The notes below the pieces were generated by a model. It did no database searches. It was not told the DNA's origin and saw only the letters and a program-made list of their open reading frames with translations. Made by a program: the position numbers and the translations under genes. This document shows, piece by piece, positions 46,801 through 59,740 of a stretch of 64,000 bases of DNA; within the stretch, counting starts at the first letter, position 1; every line of letters starts with the position of its first letter. Origin of the DNA: Saccoglossus kowalevskii (taxonomy: Eukaryota; Hemichordata; Enteropneusta; Harrimaniidae). The DNA is taken from the NCBI RefSeq assembly GCF_000003605.2, contig NW_003131863.1, positions 365,030 to 429,029 on the forward strand, written 5' to 3'.

Positions 46801-48045
46801 AAATAATAGCCATTTGCAAATTGTCCGATTCATCTTATGCTTTTTTCTGCATGTTATACAAATGGTGCGAGCAGTGGGCGTGAGTGAGTACAGCGCAAGT
46901 AGTCGTAGATGGAAATCGTGTTGTGCTCCCGTGGCCGTAGAAATCGCGTAGAGTTTCCCATATTCGATCGGGGTTGCGTGCTCTATGAGAAATACAAGGG
47001 CGATCATGCCCGTCTGTCGTCAGTCACATATCGCATTGATGGCGTCTGTATATTCATATATATGCACAGCCAGATTACAAATTTACGTATGGTTTCGATC
47101 GATCTACAGCTGCCGACCAGCGGTGTCGGTGAACTGTTTATGCTCTGCGTTCGCTCAATACAATTTGACGACATAGTGAATGAACTCCTCGTGACAGCTT
47201 GTCGATACATGGATTACACTCGGCAAAATTATTGACCGTCTACATCGTCAGTTGCGTGGTTAATTAAACTATGTGACATCGCGGGGAAAAAAACTGTTTT
47301 CATTTTAATTTGCTAATAAATTGAAGAATAGCCAATGTCGCTGCGTGCACGACTTGGTGAGAAAACGTTATATGTTTTACTACCGGCATTGCCGCAGACT
47401 TGGTCGCCATCGCCCATTTGTATCGAGGCTCCAAATATAGCCATGCTCACGCGCTTAAAACTCTGTTCTAATATCCGCCCCATTGTCCCTTCATACACTG
47501 TTTAGTAACCGTGCTTTATATGACGACCTGAAAACTAGTTATTGCAAAACGTTCACTATAGCTAGTTTAAAGTATACAAAACCATTGAAATAGATTAGTA
47601 AATACCGCATCTCTAAAAAAAGTACACGCGTAAAAAAACGTGCAAAGCATATATAGAAATAAAAACTCCATTGGTATTCGAATGTATATATAACGTGTTA
47701 TCGTACATCTCGTTTCAAGAAATTCGCTCAAATCGAATAAGTTATAAAAAAAGATAATGCCCGTTAGCTCCAAATTAAAATATTATTCGACTTTATTAAT
47801 CGAATCAGACTGCAAATTAATCATGGAACAATGATTTAAATGCAGACTTAACATATTCTATCCGATTCTGTGAATACATGTATTATACAACACTCGCACT
47901 TATGCAAGTCCCGGCTTATCCTAGCCTACGGCGCACCAATCACATTTCAGTCGACAAGAGCTACACATGTATTATGCAACTGTGCTACAATCTACCCGTT
48001 AAATAAGCGCTGTAATAACAATGTCGTCATCGTTTGCATTATACC
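46801..48045. other. Unique non-coding DNA, slightly GC-richer at 46900-47470
   Basis: A 108-codon plus frame (46909-47235) overlaps other frames in both directions. I recognise no domain in any of them. Confidence 0.45.
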
Positions 48046-48087
48046 ATGGAGGTGAAAGACTAATCTCAGGTTGTCTTTTACCTCCAT
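48046..48087. repeat. 15-bp hairpin
   Basis: ATGGAGGTGAAAGAC (48046-48060) pairs with GTCTTTTACCTCCAT (48073-48087) with one mismatch and a 12-nt loop. It could be transcribed as a small stem-loop. It is shorter than a typical pre-miRNA. Confidence 0.6.
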
Positions 48088-49382
48088 GATTATATATACT
48101 TCGCACGAGGCAATATTTAAATAAATGCATACATGTATATGGACACAGCCGAGTTTATTTTCACGAGGATCTGCAGCGTCAAGCAATGTGAAGAATATTA
48201 TGGTAAAATGGAAAGACGAAACCAGTCAGGCATCATCGATTCCCCGTAGTATACAGTAGCCAAGATAATATGCATTCTTACGATTTATTAATCATGCCGT
48301 AGACCATATTCGCTCTTTATCCCAGAATGACGGTTAGTTGACTAGCCTAAGCTCTTCTAATCAGCTAACGCGCTAACGGGATTTTTTTGTTTTTGCAAAA
48401 CATGGCCTGCCAAAGACGGATGGATTTTTACAGCGATGTAGATAAACTTCATGTTCAAGTATACGCAGGCAGACTCATTTTTACGAATAACACCTTAACG
48501 CAGATTTCGATTTTCACGAAAAGATTGTTTTAGTTAAACTATGACATTTCAATAATTTAAATGGAATCGTCTCTTCTGGTTATATTATTCCCCCCAGATC
48601 TGTGTACCCCTTTTTTTCAGAATATCCACGGCCGTACAGTACACATTGAGAGTGTTCCAATTTTACGACTGTTATTTTAGGAACATTTGGTTTATTTTTG
48701 CAAAACAAACACTCGAAAATCCAACATGCATTCTAAATATAATAAATAAACATATTAAATCCGGGGTTTTCACACGGTATCACGTGACATGGAATTTGAG
48801 CGGTTCGAATGCTGATGACTTCGTACACTCTATGTTTGGAGTCGATGCGAAGCTACTTACAAGACTGTGCCTGATTGGCTAACTAGCCCCAACACCTAAA
48901 GGTCGGACCAATCAGAGAGCAGCTAGTTTGTTGACCTTTTTGGCATACAACTGAAGTCAACGTCACGTAGTCCGTTACATATACATGAGTCGATCATCAA
49001 GCTCAAAAAATTGCCACGTAAACGAATTTTGGAAATATCCAAGACAAAAATAGGAAAACAAAAATGAGCATATTTTTAGATGTAATATTTACGCGTCCGC
49101 ACATTTTTTTATTGGCCGTATCGTCATCGGATAGCGGACGAAGGTGAATGAAGAGAAAATGTCTGTCCCCGTTGTTGTTGATGTTGTTGTCGTCGTTGAC
49201 TCCGCCATAAACTTTCTTTTTGTGGTTACAGTAACTCAAACTGTTATTTTACCCAATCTCTTAAAACTTGTATATATTACTGGCCAGTGTGGGATCTTGG
49301 AATGTCGTGCATGCATGATGTTCAATGTATTGGTGAACATGTAACTTAAAACTGTCTTCTTCGTGTATTTCAGCTTTTTCAA
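48088..49382. other. Unique non-coding DNA
   Basis: No gene was recognised. A short inverted pair, CTGATTGG and CCAATCAG, lies at about 48869-48916. A GTTGTTGTT-rich stretch is at about 49170-49197. Confidence 0.5.
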
Positions 49383-49440
49383 ATAACAACGCACGCTAAA
49401 AACACAAAACAGACACGCTATGACCGTCTCCCCGCTTTAA
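49383..49440. mobile_element. TTAA MITE family T1, terminal remnant
   Basis: ATAACAACGCACGC, GACACGCTATGACC and the end GTCTCCCCGCTTTAA correspond to the last ~58 bp of the T1 element in one orientation. The rest of that copy is missing. It sits 22 bp outside the next T1 copy. Confidence 0.65.
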
Positions 49441-49462
49441 GTATTAACATGTAATTTTATGA

Positions 49463-49599
49463 TTAAATAGGGAGGGTCGTCAGCTGCGCACGCGCGAGAA
49501 TTGAGTCCAAGGCGATGATAAAAACACACACGAGTAGACGCTTGTTTGTAAACAATGACACGCTATAGCCAACTGACGCGTGCGACTCCCCCGCTTTGA
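49463..49599. mobile_element. TTAA MITE family T1, copy 2 (inverted)
   Basis: It begins TTAAATAGGGAGGGTCGTCA and ends GCGACTCCCCCGCTTTGA. The interior has GAATTGAGTCCAAGGCGATG, CGCTTGTTTGTAAACAATGA and CACGCTATAGCC, the reverse complement of the order at 10351 and 63435. The right-hand TTAA has become TTGA. At 137 bp it is shorter than the other two copies. Confidence 0.85.
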
Positions 49600-50820
49600 G
49601 ATAAACATCTTTGTTACTTCCTTCAGTTTATAAAAGCAATGGAAAAGACATAATTCCACTCCTTGTATAGGGACAACAAGTATTAATTTCTCTTAGCTTA
49701 ATGAACTGCGGTCGTAACTGTTCTCACTTAGTTTTTCAAGGCACCAAGGCCATATAAATATCCCATATGTTTAATTCTCTACTGACATAAGATAAGCAAC
49801 CATGTGTCATTTTTGTCAGTCACAATTCACAGCCTAACCGAAACTGAACTGACCAATGCTATTATATCTGAAGGTGTCCAATATCTAGATTTTCAACGAG
49901 CAAGGTTCTATTAGTTACGCTATGTTTTATATATTTGCAAAGTAATCACGCTCTCGTGGATTGGTTCGGAAGTGGTGCCTTGCGTCCAATCATGCGAGAA
50001 TTATTGCCAGGGTTGAAAGGGGAAACATCGATGAACGCATCTATAGACTTCCTTGATTAAATGTGATTACAGTTGAAAAGCGATTCTTAAGGACGGGTAT
50101 AAACACTATTATGTATGACCAAATACCGTGCCATTGAGTGCAGAGATGCAAATATCCAAGCTATGTGTTAAAATGTCCACGTGCTTTGCTCATCGATTCA
50201 TATATAGTGCAATAGACCAGGAAATTTGCATACGTATTTCTGCGCCTTCTTCTGTGTTTGGGAAAAATTCTCTTATTATACATAGATTCATATTCGATGT
50301 GACATATGGCAGCGTAGTTACAATGACATTTCTTGGCGCAGTGTAACACTCCGGGTAACAATTCTTAACTAGTACTCGATTCATGCGTTTGACTATAGTA
50401 TTTTACCGCATTCAACAACTATTTCCTTCTTTCTTTACCATCTGACCAAATTTGACTAGTTCGTTCGTTTTAAATACCAGATATCGAAACAAATACTGCA
50501 TGTGTGTAGGAGAGAATTTAGTGATGACGCAATCAAGATCGGAGTTATCTGAAAACATTTTCTTTGATCCGAAAAGCCTAATATTGCAGAAAACAGACTC
50601 ACGTGCGAATCGATATGGGATACATGGAGGAAAAATAATACACACCGTCGACAAATGCGAAATATTAATCGGTGGCCGCGGGAAGTAGCTTGCCGAATCT
50701 TAAATTGGGAAATCATATATCTGTTTCTAAATTGTTCAACTTAATAGTTTATTGACCTTTCAGCTGAGCAGGCTATTGGTGTGTGTACTTGGATTGCTAT
50801 ATGTTGCGAGGACAAAAATA
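49600..50820. other. Unique non-coding DNA
   Basis: No gene was recognised. Frames at 50452-50716 overlap on both strands and have no known motif. Confidence 0.5.
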
Positions 50821-50844
50821 CAGATATATAGCTACTTCCGAGGA

Positions 50845-50887
50845 CATACACACCTTCCGAGGACCTTTTTCATAGTCCTCGGAAAAC
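50845..50887. repeat. TTCCGAGGAC direct and inverted repeats beside the gap
   Basis: TTCCGAGGAC occurs twice in direct orientation (about 50846 and 50862) and once inverted as GTCCTCGGAA (about 50875). The inner pair forms a 10-bp hairpin. The cluster sits about 60 bp left of the run of Ns. Confidence 0.7.
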
Positions 50888-50948
50888 ATAATTTATATTA
50901 ATAGTTAATTCGATTATTAATACGTTTTGCGTAGCTTAGGTTTAGTAT

Positions 50949-51735
50949 NNNNNNNNNNNNNNNNNNNNNNNNNNNNNNNNNNNNNNNNNNNNNNNNNNNN
51001 NNNNNNNNNNNNNNNNNNNNNNNNNNNNNNNNNNNNNNNNNNNNNNNNNNNNNNNNNNNNNNNNNNNNNNNNNNNNNNNNNNNNNNNNNNNNNNNNNNNN
51101 NNNNNNNNNNNNNNNNNNNNNNNNNNNNNNNNNNNNNNNNNNNNNNNNNNNNNNNNNNNNNNNNNNNNNNNNNNNNNNNNNNNNNNNNNNNNNNNNNNNN
51201 NNNNNNNNNNNNNNNNNNNNNNNNNNNNNNNNNNNNNNNNNNNNNNNNNNNNNNNNNNNNNNNNNNNNNNNNNNNNNNNNNNNNNNNNNNNNNNNNNNNN
51301 NNNNNNNNNNNNNNNNNNNNNNNNNNNNNNNNNNNNNNNNNNNNNNNNNNNNNNNNNNNNNNNNNNNNNNNNNNNNNNNNNNNNNNNNNNNNNNNNNNNN
51401 NNNNNNNNNNNNNNNNNNNNNNNNNNNNNNNNNNNNNNNNNNNNNNNNNNNNNNNNNNNNNNNNNNNNNNNNNNNNNNNNNNNNNNNNNNNNNNNNNNNN
51501 NNNNNNNNNNNNNNNNNNNNNNNNNNNNNNNNNNNNNNNNNNNNNNNNNNNNNNNNNNNNNNNNNNNNNNNNNNNNNNNNNNNNNNNNNNNNNNNNNNNN
51601 NNNNNNNNNNNNNNNNNNNNNNNNNNNNNNNNNNNNNNNNNNNNNNNNNNNNNNNNNNNNNNNNNNNNNNNNNNNNNNNNNNNNNNNNNNNNNNNNNNNN
51701 NNNNNNNNNNNNNNNNNNNNNNNNNNNNNNNNNNN
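50949..51735. other. Assembly gap (run of Ns)
   Basis: All bases are N. The ~281-296 codon 'frames' across it are artefacts of the Ns. The gap size may be an estimate. Confidence 0.99.
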
Positions 51736-51764
51736 AAAATGCAATTCTCCATTGTATTGCATTG

Positions 51765-51870
51765 TAATTGAGTTTAATTAAACTCCAATTAAAACGCAAC
51801 CCTATATAGGAACGCGTTTTAATCGAGTTCATATCGCAACTATATTAAAATTTAATTCAACTATATTAAA
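51765..51870. repeat. Palindromic AT-rich DNA beside the gap
   Basis: Several overlapping dyads occur: AGTTTAATTAAACT; ATTAAAACGC (51788-51797) with GCGTTTTAAT (51814-51823) around CCTATATAGG; and a direct repeat of CAACTATATTAAAA. The density of palindromes may explain why assembly failed just to the left. Confidence 0.65.
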
Positions 51871-51910
51871 AGTTAATCCAATGGAGTCCTCGGAACATAT
51901 TGCAATACAA

Positions 51911-51913
<3 letters not shown>

Positions 51914-51955
<42 letters not shown>
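51914..51955. repeat. (TG)n microsatellite
   Basis: About 21 uninterrupted TG dinucleotides. On the minus strand this gives a histidine-threonine run in an 85-codon frame, which is not a gene. Confidence 0.97.
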
Positions 51956-51956
<1 letters not shown>

Positions 51957-53117
51957 TACAAGGATTTGATGACAGATCGAGCCACCGCGTCATGTGAGTC
52001 CCCAATTCCATCACAACAGTACGAATGAGTGCACTATCTAGTTTATTTATCGACATGTCCGTTACGCCGATTGCCTGTGAATACATTTATCAAGATTGTT
52101 CCCGCGTTATTGGTCAAATCATTACAATTTCGTATCTGCGATCCTGCCGATATATTCGACTTTTGTAACATTCTGACATAATCGATTTATTTCTCCACCG
52201 GGTTTGACGAATGCGCGTTAATGATAAACGGCAGTTTACACTTTACAAACCTAACCAGAAAACAAAATGGCCACTGAACGGTGTTATTGGAAAATCGTAA
52301 GGAAGAATACCGCGCTACTAAACCAACAGTCGCTACTTCGCGTCACTGCTAAGGATTCTATACTCGTAATAGCTCCTAACCAATCCTCCCAGTTTTTAGA
52401 ACGTTTAAGGCGTTTCACCAATCGGTTTCGTGTTTTTTACATAAGTATACAACGACGTAGGACACTTGCTCACATTAGAGCGGGTTCAACGGTAACCACC
52501 GTGACTGTAAAGTAATAATTAGGTTAATGTCGATACCATTTGTCCTTTATCAGAACTAGCTTAGAATTGGCAAATATATACAAATCTGTGCATGTTTTGC
52601 ATCCTGGCTTATGTAAATACCACAAAACATTTTACTGGCGAAACGTTGAAATCTTCTGTAAAGAAAAACAATTCTGAACAATCTGCCGAAATTTGAAAAG
52701 ATTGAATTTTGTTTTGCGAATGTAATTATAAACGTGTTTAACCAGATAATGACATCCACATAACTATTAATTGGGTATAAAACTTCTGGTCTAGTTGCTG
52801 TAAACATGTGTTACTATTAGTTTGCGGATTTGCATAATAATTAATAAACTCATTTATTCTTCATTTAAAATGATTTTTTTAATTATAGTGCCAATATGTG
52901 GCAATTAGCAGTATATTCAAATGTTAATTACAAGAACGACAACAATGTTCTTTTACTGATTAGATTGCTTTCATTCGTTTCCCACTGGGTTAGTAAAGTT
53001 CATGTGACGCGTATTTGGGATGCAAAATGAAATGTACAATACTGATTGTATAATTCTAAGCGTTATATTCGGCACACAGCATGATTCGAATAGGTATCCT
53101 GTGAATATAACAATATG
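51956..53117. other. Unique non-coding DNA
   Basis: No gene was recognised. An 82-codon plus frame (52267-52515) is basic but has no known motif. Confidence 0.5.
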
Positions 53118-53156
53118 TTTTACATGTGTTCTATATGTCATGTCGGACCCATGTCG
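53118..53156. repeat. 39-bp dispersed block, copy 2
   Basis: TTTTACATGTGTTCTATATG followed by CGGACCCATGTCG matches 35623-35661 in the same orientation. Class unknown. Confidence 0.5.
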
Positions 53157-56100
53157 AACGATGAATGTGTCACGTGAAGTTCCGCTGTGACAAAAGTTAT
53201 TGAAATCTCATGTGGTAAAAAATACCAGGGTCGGCATACATCATGGAGAGTCCTTCGGTCACGGTTAAACTCTGACGTCTGTCGAATCGCAGGTGGAATT
53301 ATTGTATTATCATACGGCTGAAATCAAGAGATGTACATTGTGGTTGCTATGGACTGCCGTGTTTTGCAGGGGGATGGGGTCTCATTATTTGGTTTTGCTT
53401 CCGCGTCATGAAATGAACACAATGTGGCCTATTGCAATCATAAGTATATTAACAACAACACTCTTTCTCTATTTCACCAATCAAATTTATTAATGGAAAA
53501 TTGTGATCGTCACCATGGTAACAACAATACCACCCCCTTCACCTACTCCACTAATCTAACTAATTAACATAGCACCGTTATAACCTTGATTAACTAACTA
53601 ATGAGATAAAAAAAAAAAATAGTCCTCGGTGTCTCGATGAGCGTCAAACAAACAAAAGTTAAAAATAGAACGCTGCGTTAAAAATAGTGGCATTATTCTT
53701 ATGTTCACATACGATATTTCTTAAAACTCACCCTCCGATTGCAAACCATTTTGCTGATCTGATCTTTCTATTAATGACGTCACAGTCATGGTTATTGAAG
53801 GTTTCAGTGACCCTCAAGACGTCCACAGCTTTTTGGATAGACAAACGTAACACTATTGCACGGACACGGGTTTTGCATGATATACGAGTACAACTCAACA
53901 TTTGCTCAGTACAACAAAATGTATTTCCTTCCATGTCACCACTTGCCATTGTAACATACAATTGTCAAGATTTTAGCTATTATTGTCGCCTACATCGCTG
54001 CTATCCTAGTACTTCTGACCACACGTTGTTCACTGTATTGAACTGCATTAATGTTTCTTCCTGTAATTGATAAAACTGAGTTTTACTATCACCCTTGAAA
54101 CGTTACCAAACTAAATAACACTAATGATCAGACGCTATAGCATGTATTATATCTCCTTCATTATTCTTGTTAGAAAGATGAAGAAAGTGAGATGAAAATG
54201 TGGGCGTCTCCGTACATAGTGGAGAGAATGTACAAAATGGAGTAATTTTCTTTTATGCATTTTCTCATGGTTTCCTGTAATACAGAAAAATCAATGATCT
54301 GGGGTGAAAAAGTGCAAAGCCCCCACCATGTCAGGCAATCCGGTCGAAAGCTAATTCCTTTCTATCGTTGATGCGTTTCCTGATTTGGCCTATGACCTAT
54401 CTAAACATAACCTCGTGTCTTTATTATCGTAATTATGGCATGGAATCGCTTCTGTTATAATCATATCAAATTGGCGCCATGTAAGGCAGGTGAAATCATT
54501 TTGACCAAAACGTGATAGAAGTTATTTACAGCAACTGAGCTAGACCCGAAAATAGTTGAATTCCATTTTTTTAGGAACCATTACACACCCTATAAGGTCT
54601 TGTTTTCGAGAAGTATTACACAATTTGCATACATTTCGGTTAATTTTAATGAGATAAAGTATTATGTACATTTCTTTAATAATAGCAGTAATTAGTGTGT
54701 GTGAGTGACTTAAGGAAGCAATTAAAAAAGACCATTAATCAGGCGTGTCACTAATTACTAGTTCCTGACGAAGCCTTTCTTTAAGGCGAAACGTTCTTGA
54801 ATTAAATGTTATCGATTTTTTGAAATTGACAACCAGCTGTGGTAGTGTGAACATATTATTTGTTCCTTGCTTCCTCTTAAATAAAACATACTAACAGAAA
54901 ACAACACAATTTCACATAATGTTGAATAGTATTAAAATAGTTAGTTATAGAGAGATTTTGACAAGAAATATTGTCACTGCATCATACTATAAATTAGCGC
55001 GCGTTACGAGCTGCACTGAGTTTTGCCATGAAATGTATGACATCATAGGTCATTTAGATGGCGCCAAAGCAAGATACGGCGTAGCATCTCTAATGATTAA
55101 GTACCTCGCAATGTATGCAAGACACAGATGAATAATTAGCGTTTTGCAATATCACAAATTGATTTTCTAATCCGCGTCCTCGTTGTGCAACTCGTGCCTT
55201 GCGGCTGTCAACAAAATTACCGCTAGTGTAGTAATTATCTTTATCTTGAGACGAAGTGTGTGTGCGTGACAATATTACTGATTAAAATCTGACCTTATTT
55301 GGGCATTACGTGGTGTTGTTTTTCAACGAAATGTTAATTACAAACATGCATACTGTTATGATGGCAAGTTCGCTAACGAAAAACGAGTTCGCCTTTTTGT
55401 TTTTTCGAAAACTGAGAATTAAAAAAAAATTAACAATATTCAATTTGAAATTACTTTTGTTTGCGATTATTACGACTATTCCGTCCATGTACTTGAATGT
55501 CATATTAGGAACGAATGTATGTTTCATTAATACCGCTAGTGTTCTGGGAGCGTTATTGTTGAAATATACAATAATTGGAAACAATAAATACAAAGATATA
55601 AATTATTCCGCGGTGTGACTTATTTTGTGTTCGGTAGATCTGCATTTGCACATCTATTACGGCCATCCTAGCCGTCCCGGTAAATACTCAAACACGGCGG
55701 CTTTTTGCTTCGGGAGACAATCAATTCCCCAATCACATGATTATTGTTGTTTTCATTATTAATCGGATGTAATTCCCCGAAAATGAAACGGTATTTAGTT
55801 TAGTTTAGTTGTTTTAGTGTTGTTCAGTTTACCTTAGCACACCTACCAATCAGAAGTCAAGTCTGTAGTAAGGCACACTCTAATTGGTCGACATGACCGG
55901 AATGAAAAGCGAATGGAGCGAAGCGTCCACCAATGTTATATTTAAACGTATGGCTGAAAATAGAAGCATACTTCTATCATACGTAAACATTGAATAAGCA
56001 CTTGAAAAACGTGCTCAATTACCAAACTTCGATAGTTCTGCTACATCACAAATCATACCACTCTCCGGTATTTTTTGAACTACATGCTTCCGCTATGCTG

Positions 56101-56544
56101 TTAAAGCTGATATCTAATTTAAAATAATATATTCTTGAAGAACTTAAAATTGAAGTAGTTTATTGAATACTGCGTATATTAAAAATCAAAAATCGAGACC
56201 GTCGATTACTTTTCTATCATCATTATTTATCGTTGAGTAAGTTCGGTTATTTGCCGAATCATTCCTTGTGATTGGCTATTTGAAATTCCAAAGCAAAAAA
56301 ATTAGGTTCCCGCACTAGTTACTGATTCATTAACCTCAGTTGTATGTATGTTGGCTAGAATAGGGAGCATGTTCGAATACGCCCGCTTTTCAGTTGCTCT
56401 TTGTCGTGTATGTAACTTATCATTCAGAAAAACATAAATAATTTGTAGAAAATGGTAGGTAATCTTAGTTCTTGATAATTATTATACACTCAGACAGTAC
56501 GCTGTCGCATCGACCTCCGCTGCGCGTCTGTCGATACTGCAGCT
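53157..56544. other. Long unique non-coding stretch
   Basis: No gene was recognised. A 127-codon plus frame (53687-54070) and a pair of ~100-codon frames on opposite strands at 55306-55618 have no known domain. Confidence 0.5.
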
Positions 56545-56605
56545 GTACTGTCTTCGTGCATACTTTGAGGTATCTTCGTAATAACCTCATATTATTCAAT
56601 ATAAC
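56545..56605. repeat. Fragment of the ~310-bp repeat (head only), copy 4
   Basis: TGTACTGTCTTCGTGCATAC, TTTGAGGTATCTTCGTAATA and ACCTCATATTA match the heads at 8611, 9420 and 18542. As at 9420, the rest of the repeat does not follow. Confidence 0.6.
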
Positions 56606-59600
56606 AATAATAGAATACTCATGCTCATGTCTATCATTGAGAAATGTCTGGTTACATTCAATAATTGCTAAAGACTAAGATTACACACTACTATTTCTTA
56701 TTATTCCACCAATTTTGAACAATTTGTAGTACGTTTAATGAATATTTAAAATTTGTCCATAAGTTTGCTGCGCATGTCCACAGAATTTTAAGAGAAATCC
56801 GGCAGAACATAGTTCACTAAAACATCAGATGACAAAACTCAGCTATAAATCTATTAATGTTGTATGGTTCTATAACTTTCTATTTACGTTTAACCTCTGA
56901 CTTGAATTACACGTGACGAACGATCAGTGGGTTGAAATCATTCTCCGTTATTCAATAATTATTCTACAATCCTCATCAGTCGTTACAAACGGTGTGTCGC
57001 TTCAATGTTGTTTTTTTTCCTCGGGTAATGAATTGTGGAATTGTGCACAAGACTCATTGAAACTCGATAATTCAATCACGAAGTAAAATTACGCTGTTAA
57101 ATCCATACTAGTATTAGTAGTCGCCCATAGTATGTTTTTTTAGTGGTTACGCCCTTATTCTAAACTGATTGTTATGCCTGCGACATTCTGGCAAGCGTTA
57201 TTTCATCTAAAAGCGATTATAAAGGAAAATATATAGAGTCTGCTATTATCCATCGTGTGATATTGAATTTATTTAATGAGTCTAATATTTCTTCGGTTGA
57301 TTTCGTTGTCGTGTGTACGTGTGTACGCGTACCTAGATTACATACATTCTCTGTACACATTCCGTAACCACCTGTTATTGAAGACGTTAAAAAAAGGATT
57401 TCTATAGATACAAGGTTTGTCAAGAAAAATGTTCAGAATTGGCTTTTTTGCACTGGTTTCTATGGGGAAATTATTTATTCATATATCAAAATTGTGTTCG
57501 GGATTTGGGATGAAAACAATTTTAGTACACTGACATATAATTTAGTAATTTAGCTTAGGTTTCCATGGTGATCATATTTTCCTTTTATATACAATGAGAG
57601 GTTACCTCCCACAATGCATTGCAAATGTGTGCTCAGTAGTGCGAAAATTTAATTTAGCTCAAACTGACTTTAGACTCTATCTTCCAATAAAAAAAACTGC
57701 TAAAGTCAAAGTCGCGCTTTAAACTATAGTGCTCTAGTAAATTCGAGACGAAAATCATTTTACGCAATTAAGTGGGTACCGTCTTCCCTGCTCGAGTAAA
57801 TGCCACGGTACTGGTTTTCTCAATTGGTTTTGATTTATTACTCTACATTAAGGCCAATATAAGACGTGTGTGTGCATAAGCCGAATGCCCACGTTTAGCG
57901 CCCGATCTGAAGGGGCGTAACGGGGACTTAGCAATCATGGTAACACGAGATACGTATGAATGTTACGTCTTGAATTAATTAGCACTTAACGATTCTGCTA
58001 TCCTGCAACCGTATTTGGGGCATCCATACTCTGCAGGGAGTTTGTTGTATTACTAAATTAAATTGATAAGGTTCGGTAACCATGACAATAGCGTCGAATT
58101 CACAAAGAATGCACTTTTTATTATATATATAATGCTGCAGTCACAACAACCTATTATCCGCCATTTTGTCCCATCGTTCCCTAGCAGACATTATGGTGTC
58201 ATCTGCTTGTTAAACTGTTTATAAATTTATATATTCCAATTAATATCAGCATTTCCCGACCTCTGTAAAATGTATTTCATGATAGCTTGAACGCCTTAAT
58301 AGATAGGAACGTCAGTGCTCCGGCTGCTCGATATCACAAGACGTTGACGGTGCGATGTATGGTGAGTGTACCTTATTTCTGTTTTGCATCCGACCATCGC
58401 ATACGTCATCACACATCACTAGTACTACTGTGACTAATACAGATGTTTACTTAATGTAAGTATGTCAAATTCGGTCTCATAATGTTTACGTCCTTTTATC
58501 CTGAAAATGTAATTTCAATTTCAGATATACATATGATGATTCTTTTAAACGACACTGTTCTGAGCTCTTTCAATTGAACAGCTAGTGAGAAAGATGATAC
58601 GACACCCCTGACCTTTATTTAAGAACAATAGACAATATGCCCATTAATGTACAATTTGTTCTGCGCATTTCCGTTTCTTAAAACGTGATCGTGAACCCCC
58701 CCCCCTCCCGTGAAAAAATAGAATCGGCAATTGTGTAACCTTATTTCTGATATTTTCGGCACCCAATGCTAGTAATAATACCTAGAAGTACATTTATTGA
58801 ATTGGATTGCCAGAGCACCACATTTTCCATTTTATTTCCTCTCTTTACCTCTCAGTCACGTGACCTGTAGCATCTCGAGTAATTTGCGGCTCATAGTGGT
58901 GACTTTATAATAATGTCGTTGCTTCCAACGTATCGTTGTGTCAAATTGTAAATAGCAACTGCTGTACTGTTTTATTATATTATAATGGATATACATACAG
59001 CAAATGGGGATGATAACAGCATTTTGAAAACAAAAGACATGAATTTTCCTGGTTTCACTGCCCTGCCAATCTGTGTATTCTCGTCGTCTGTGTTACGGCG
59101 TGGGATGCATGAAAGCTGCCACAGTATATTCATATGTTCAATTGATGAGTATGATATATCAGTTAACAATACGTCTCACATTCGTGTATTTCTACAGCGT
59201 ATTCAAAACCGCAGTGTGTTTTCCTACTCACTTAACCGTGTCAGGAAATGCAATATTTGTCACTGTCAAGTATTCTCATGTTGACATGACAACCAGATTA
59301 ATTACATTAAATGCAATGGTGGACTGAAGTGACAGGTATGGAAGTGCATTCTCACCAATCTCTGTAATTGTATGTAAATTCGTACTGACGCCAATTCTAC
59401 TGATATATCCTATAATGCACTGTGTTGTTGAGACACACAATCTGCATAACACTTCCTTTCTTGGAAACACAGTTGTTACCAAGGTACATGTACCCAACCA
59501 ACAAATATGCGAATAAATACGTACGGCGTATCGTTGGCTATCCATTGGTGTTTAATTCATGTGCACAGTTGAGTATAAACAGATAGTAGGGCTACATGTT

Positions 59601-59642
59601 CATAAAGATCAACAAGATGTCCGTAGATGTCCCATCCAATAT
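56606..59642. other. Unique non-coding DNA
   Basis: No gene was recognised. A poly-C run lies at about 58697-58706. The 99-codon plus frame at 58985-59284 has several cysteines but no known motif. Confidence 0.5.
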
Positions 59643-59740
59643 GGCCGTCGTGCAGCGTGCGTGCGCACAATATACTTTACACAGTACGCGTAGTATAGGT
59701 CCCGTGGGACCCTTTTAGAGCGTGACGCGTCACGACAACC
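59643..59740. mobile_element. Foldback element (family F3), diverged copy
   Basis: GGCCGTCGTGCAGCGTGCG on the left and GCGTGACGCGTCACGACAACC on the right are imperfect inverted repeats. The left arm shares GTCGTGCAGCG with the element at 37877. The centre includes the palindrome GGTCCCGTGGGACC. Short and without coding capacity. Confidence 0.6.

Noticed and set aside
46909-47235. 108-codon plus frame in a GC-richer patch
   Set aside because: Overlaps several other frames on both strands and resembles nothing known. Kept only as part of the weak promoter discussion.
48800-48811. B-box-like GGTTCGAATGC
   Set aside because: No A box at a suitable distance upstream and no tRNA-like fold.
50898-51832. 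Frames of 281-296 codons
   Set aside because: They consist almost entirely of the assembly gap (N translated as X).
51829-52086. 85-codon minus frame with a His-Thr run
   Set aside because: Produced by the (TG)n microsatellite.
53687-54070. 127-codon plus frame
   Set aside because: No recognisable motif and an opposing overlapping frame. Length is within chance expectation.
55306-55618. Two ~100-codon frames on opposite strands, the plus one with hydrophobic segments
   Set aside because: AT-rich DNA readily gives hydrophobic or Lys/Asn-rich frames. There is no family match and no context.
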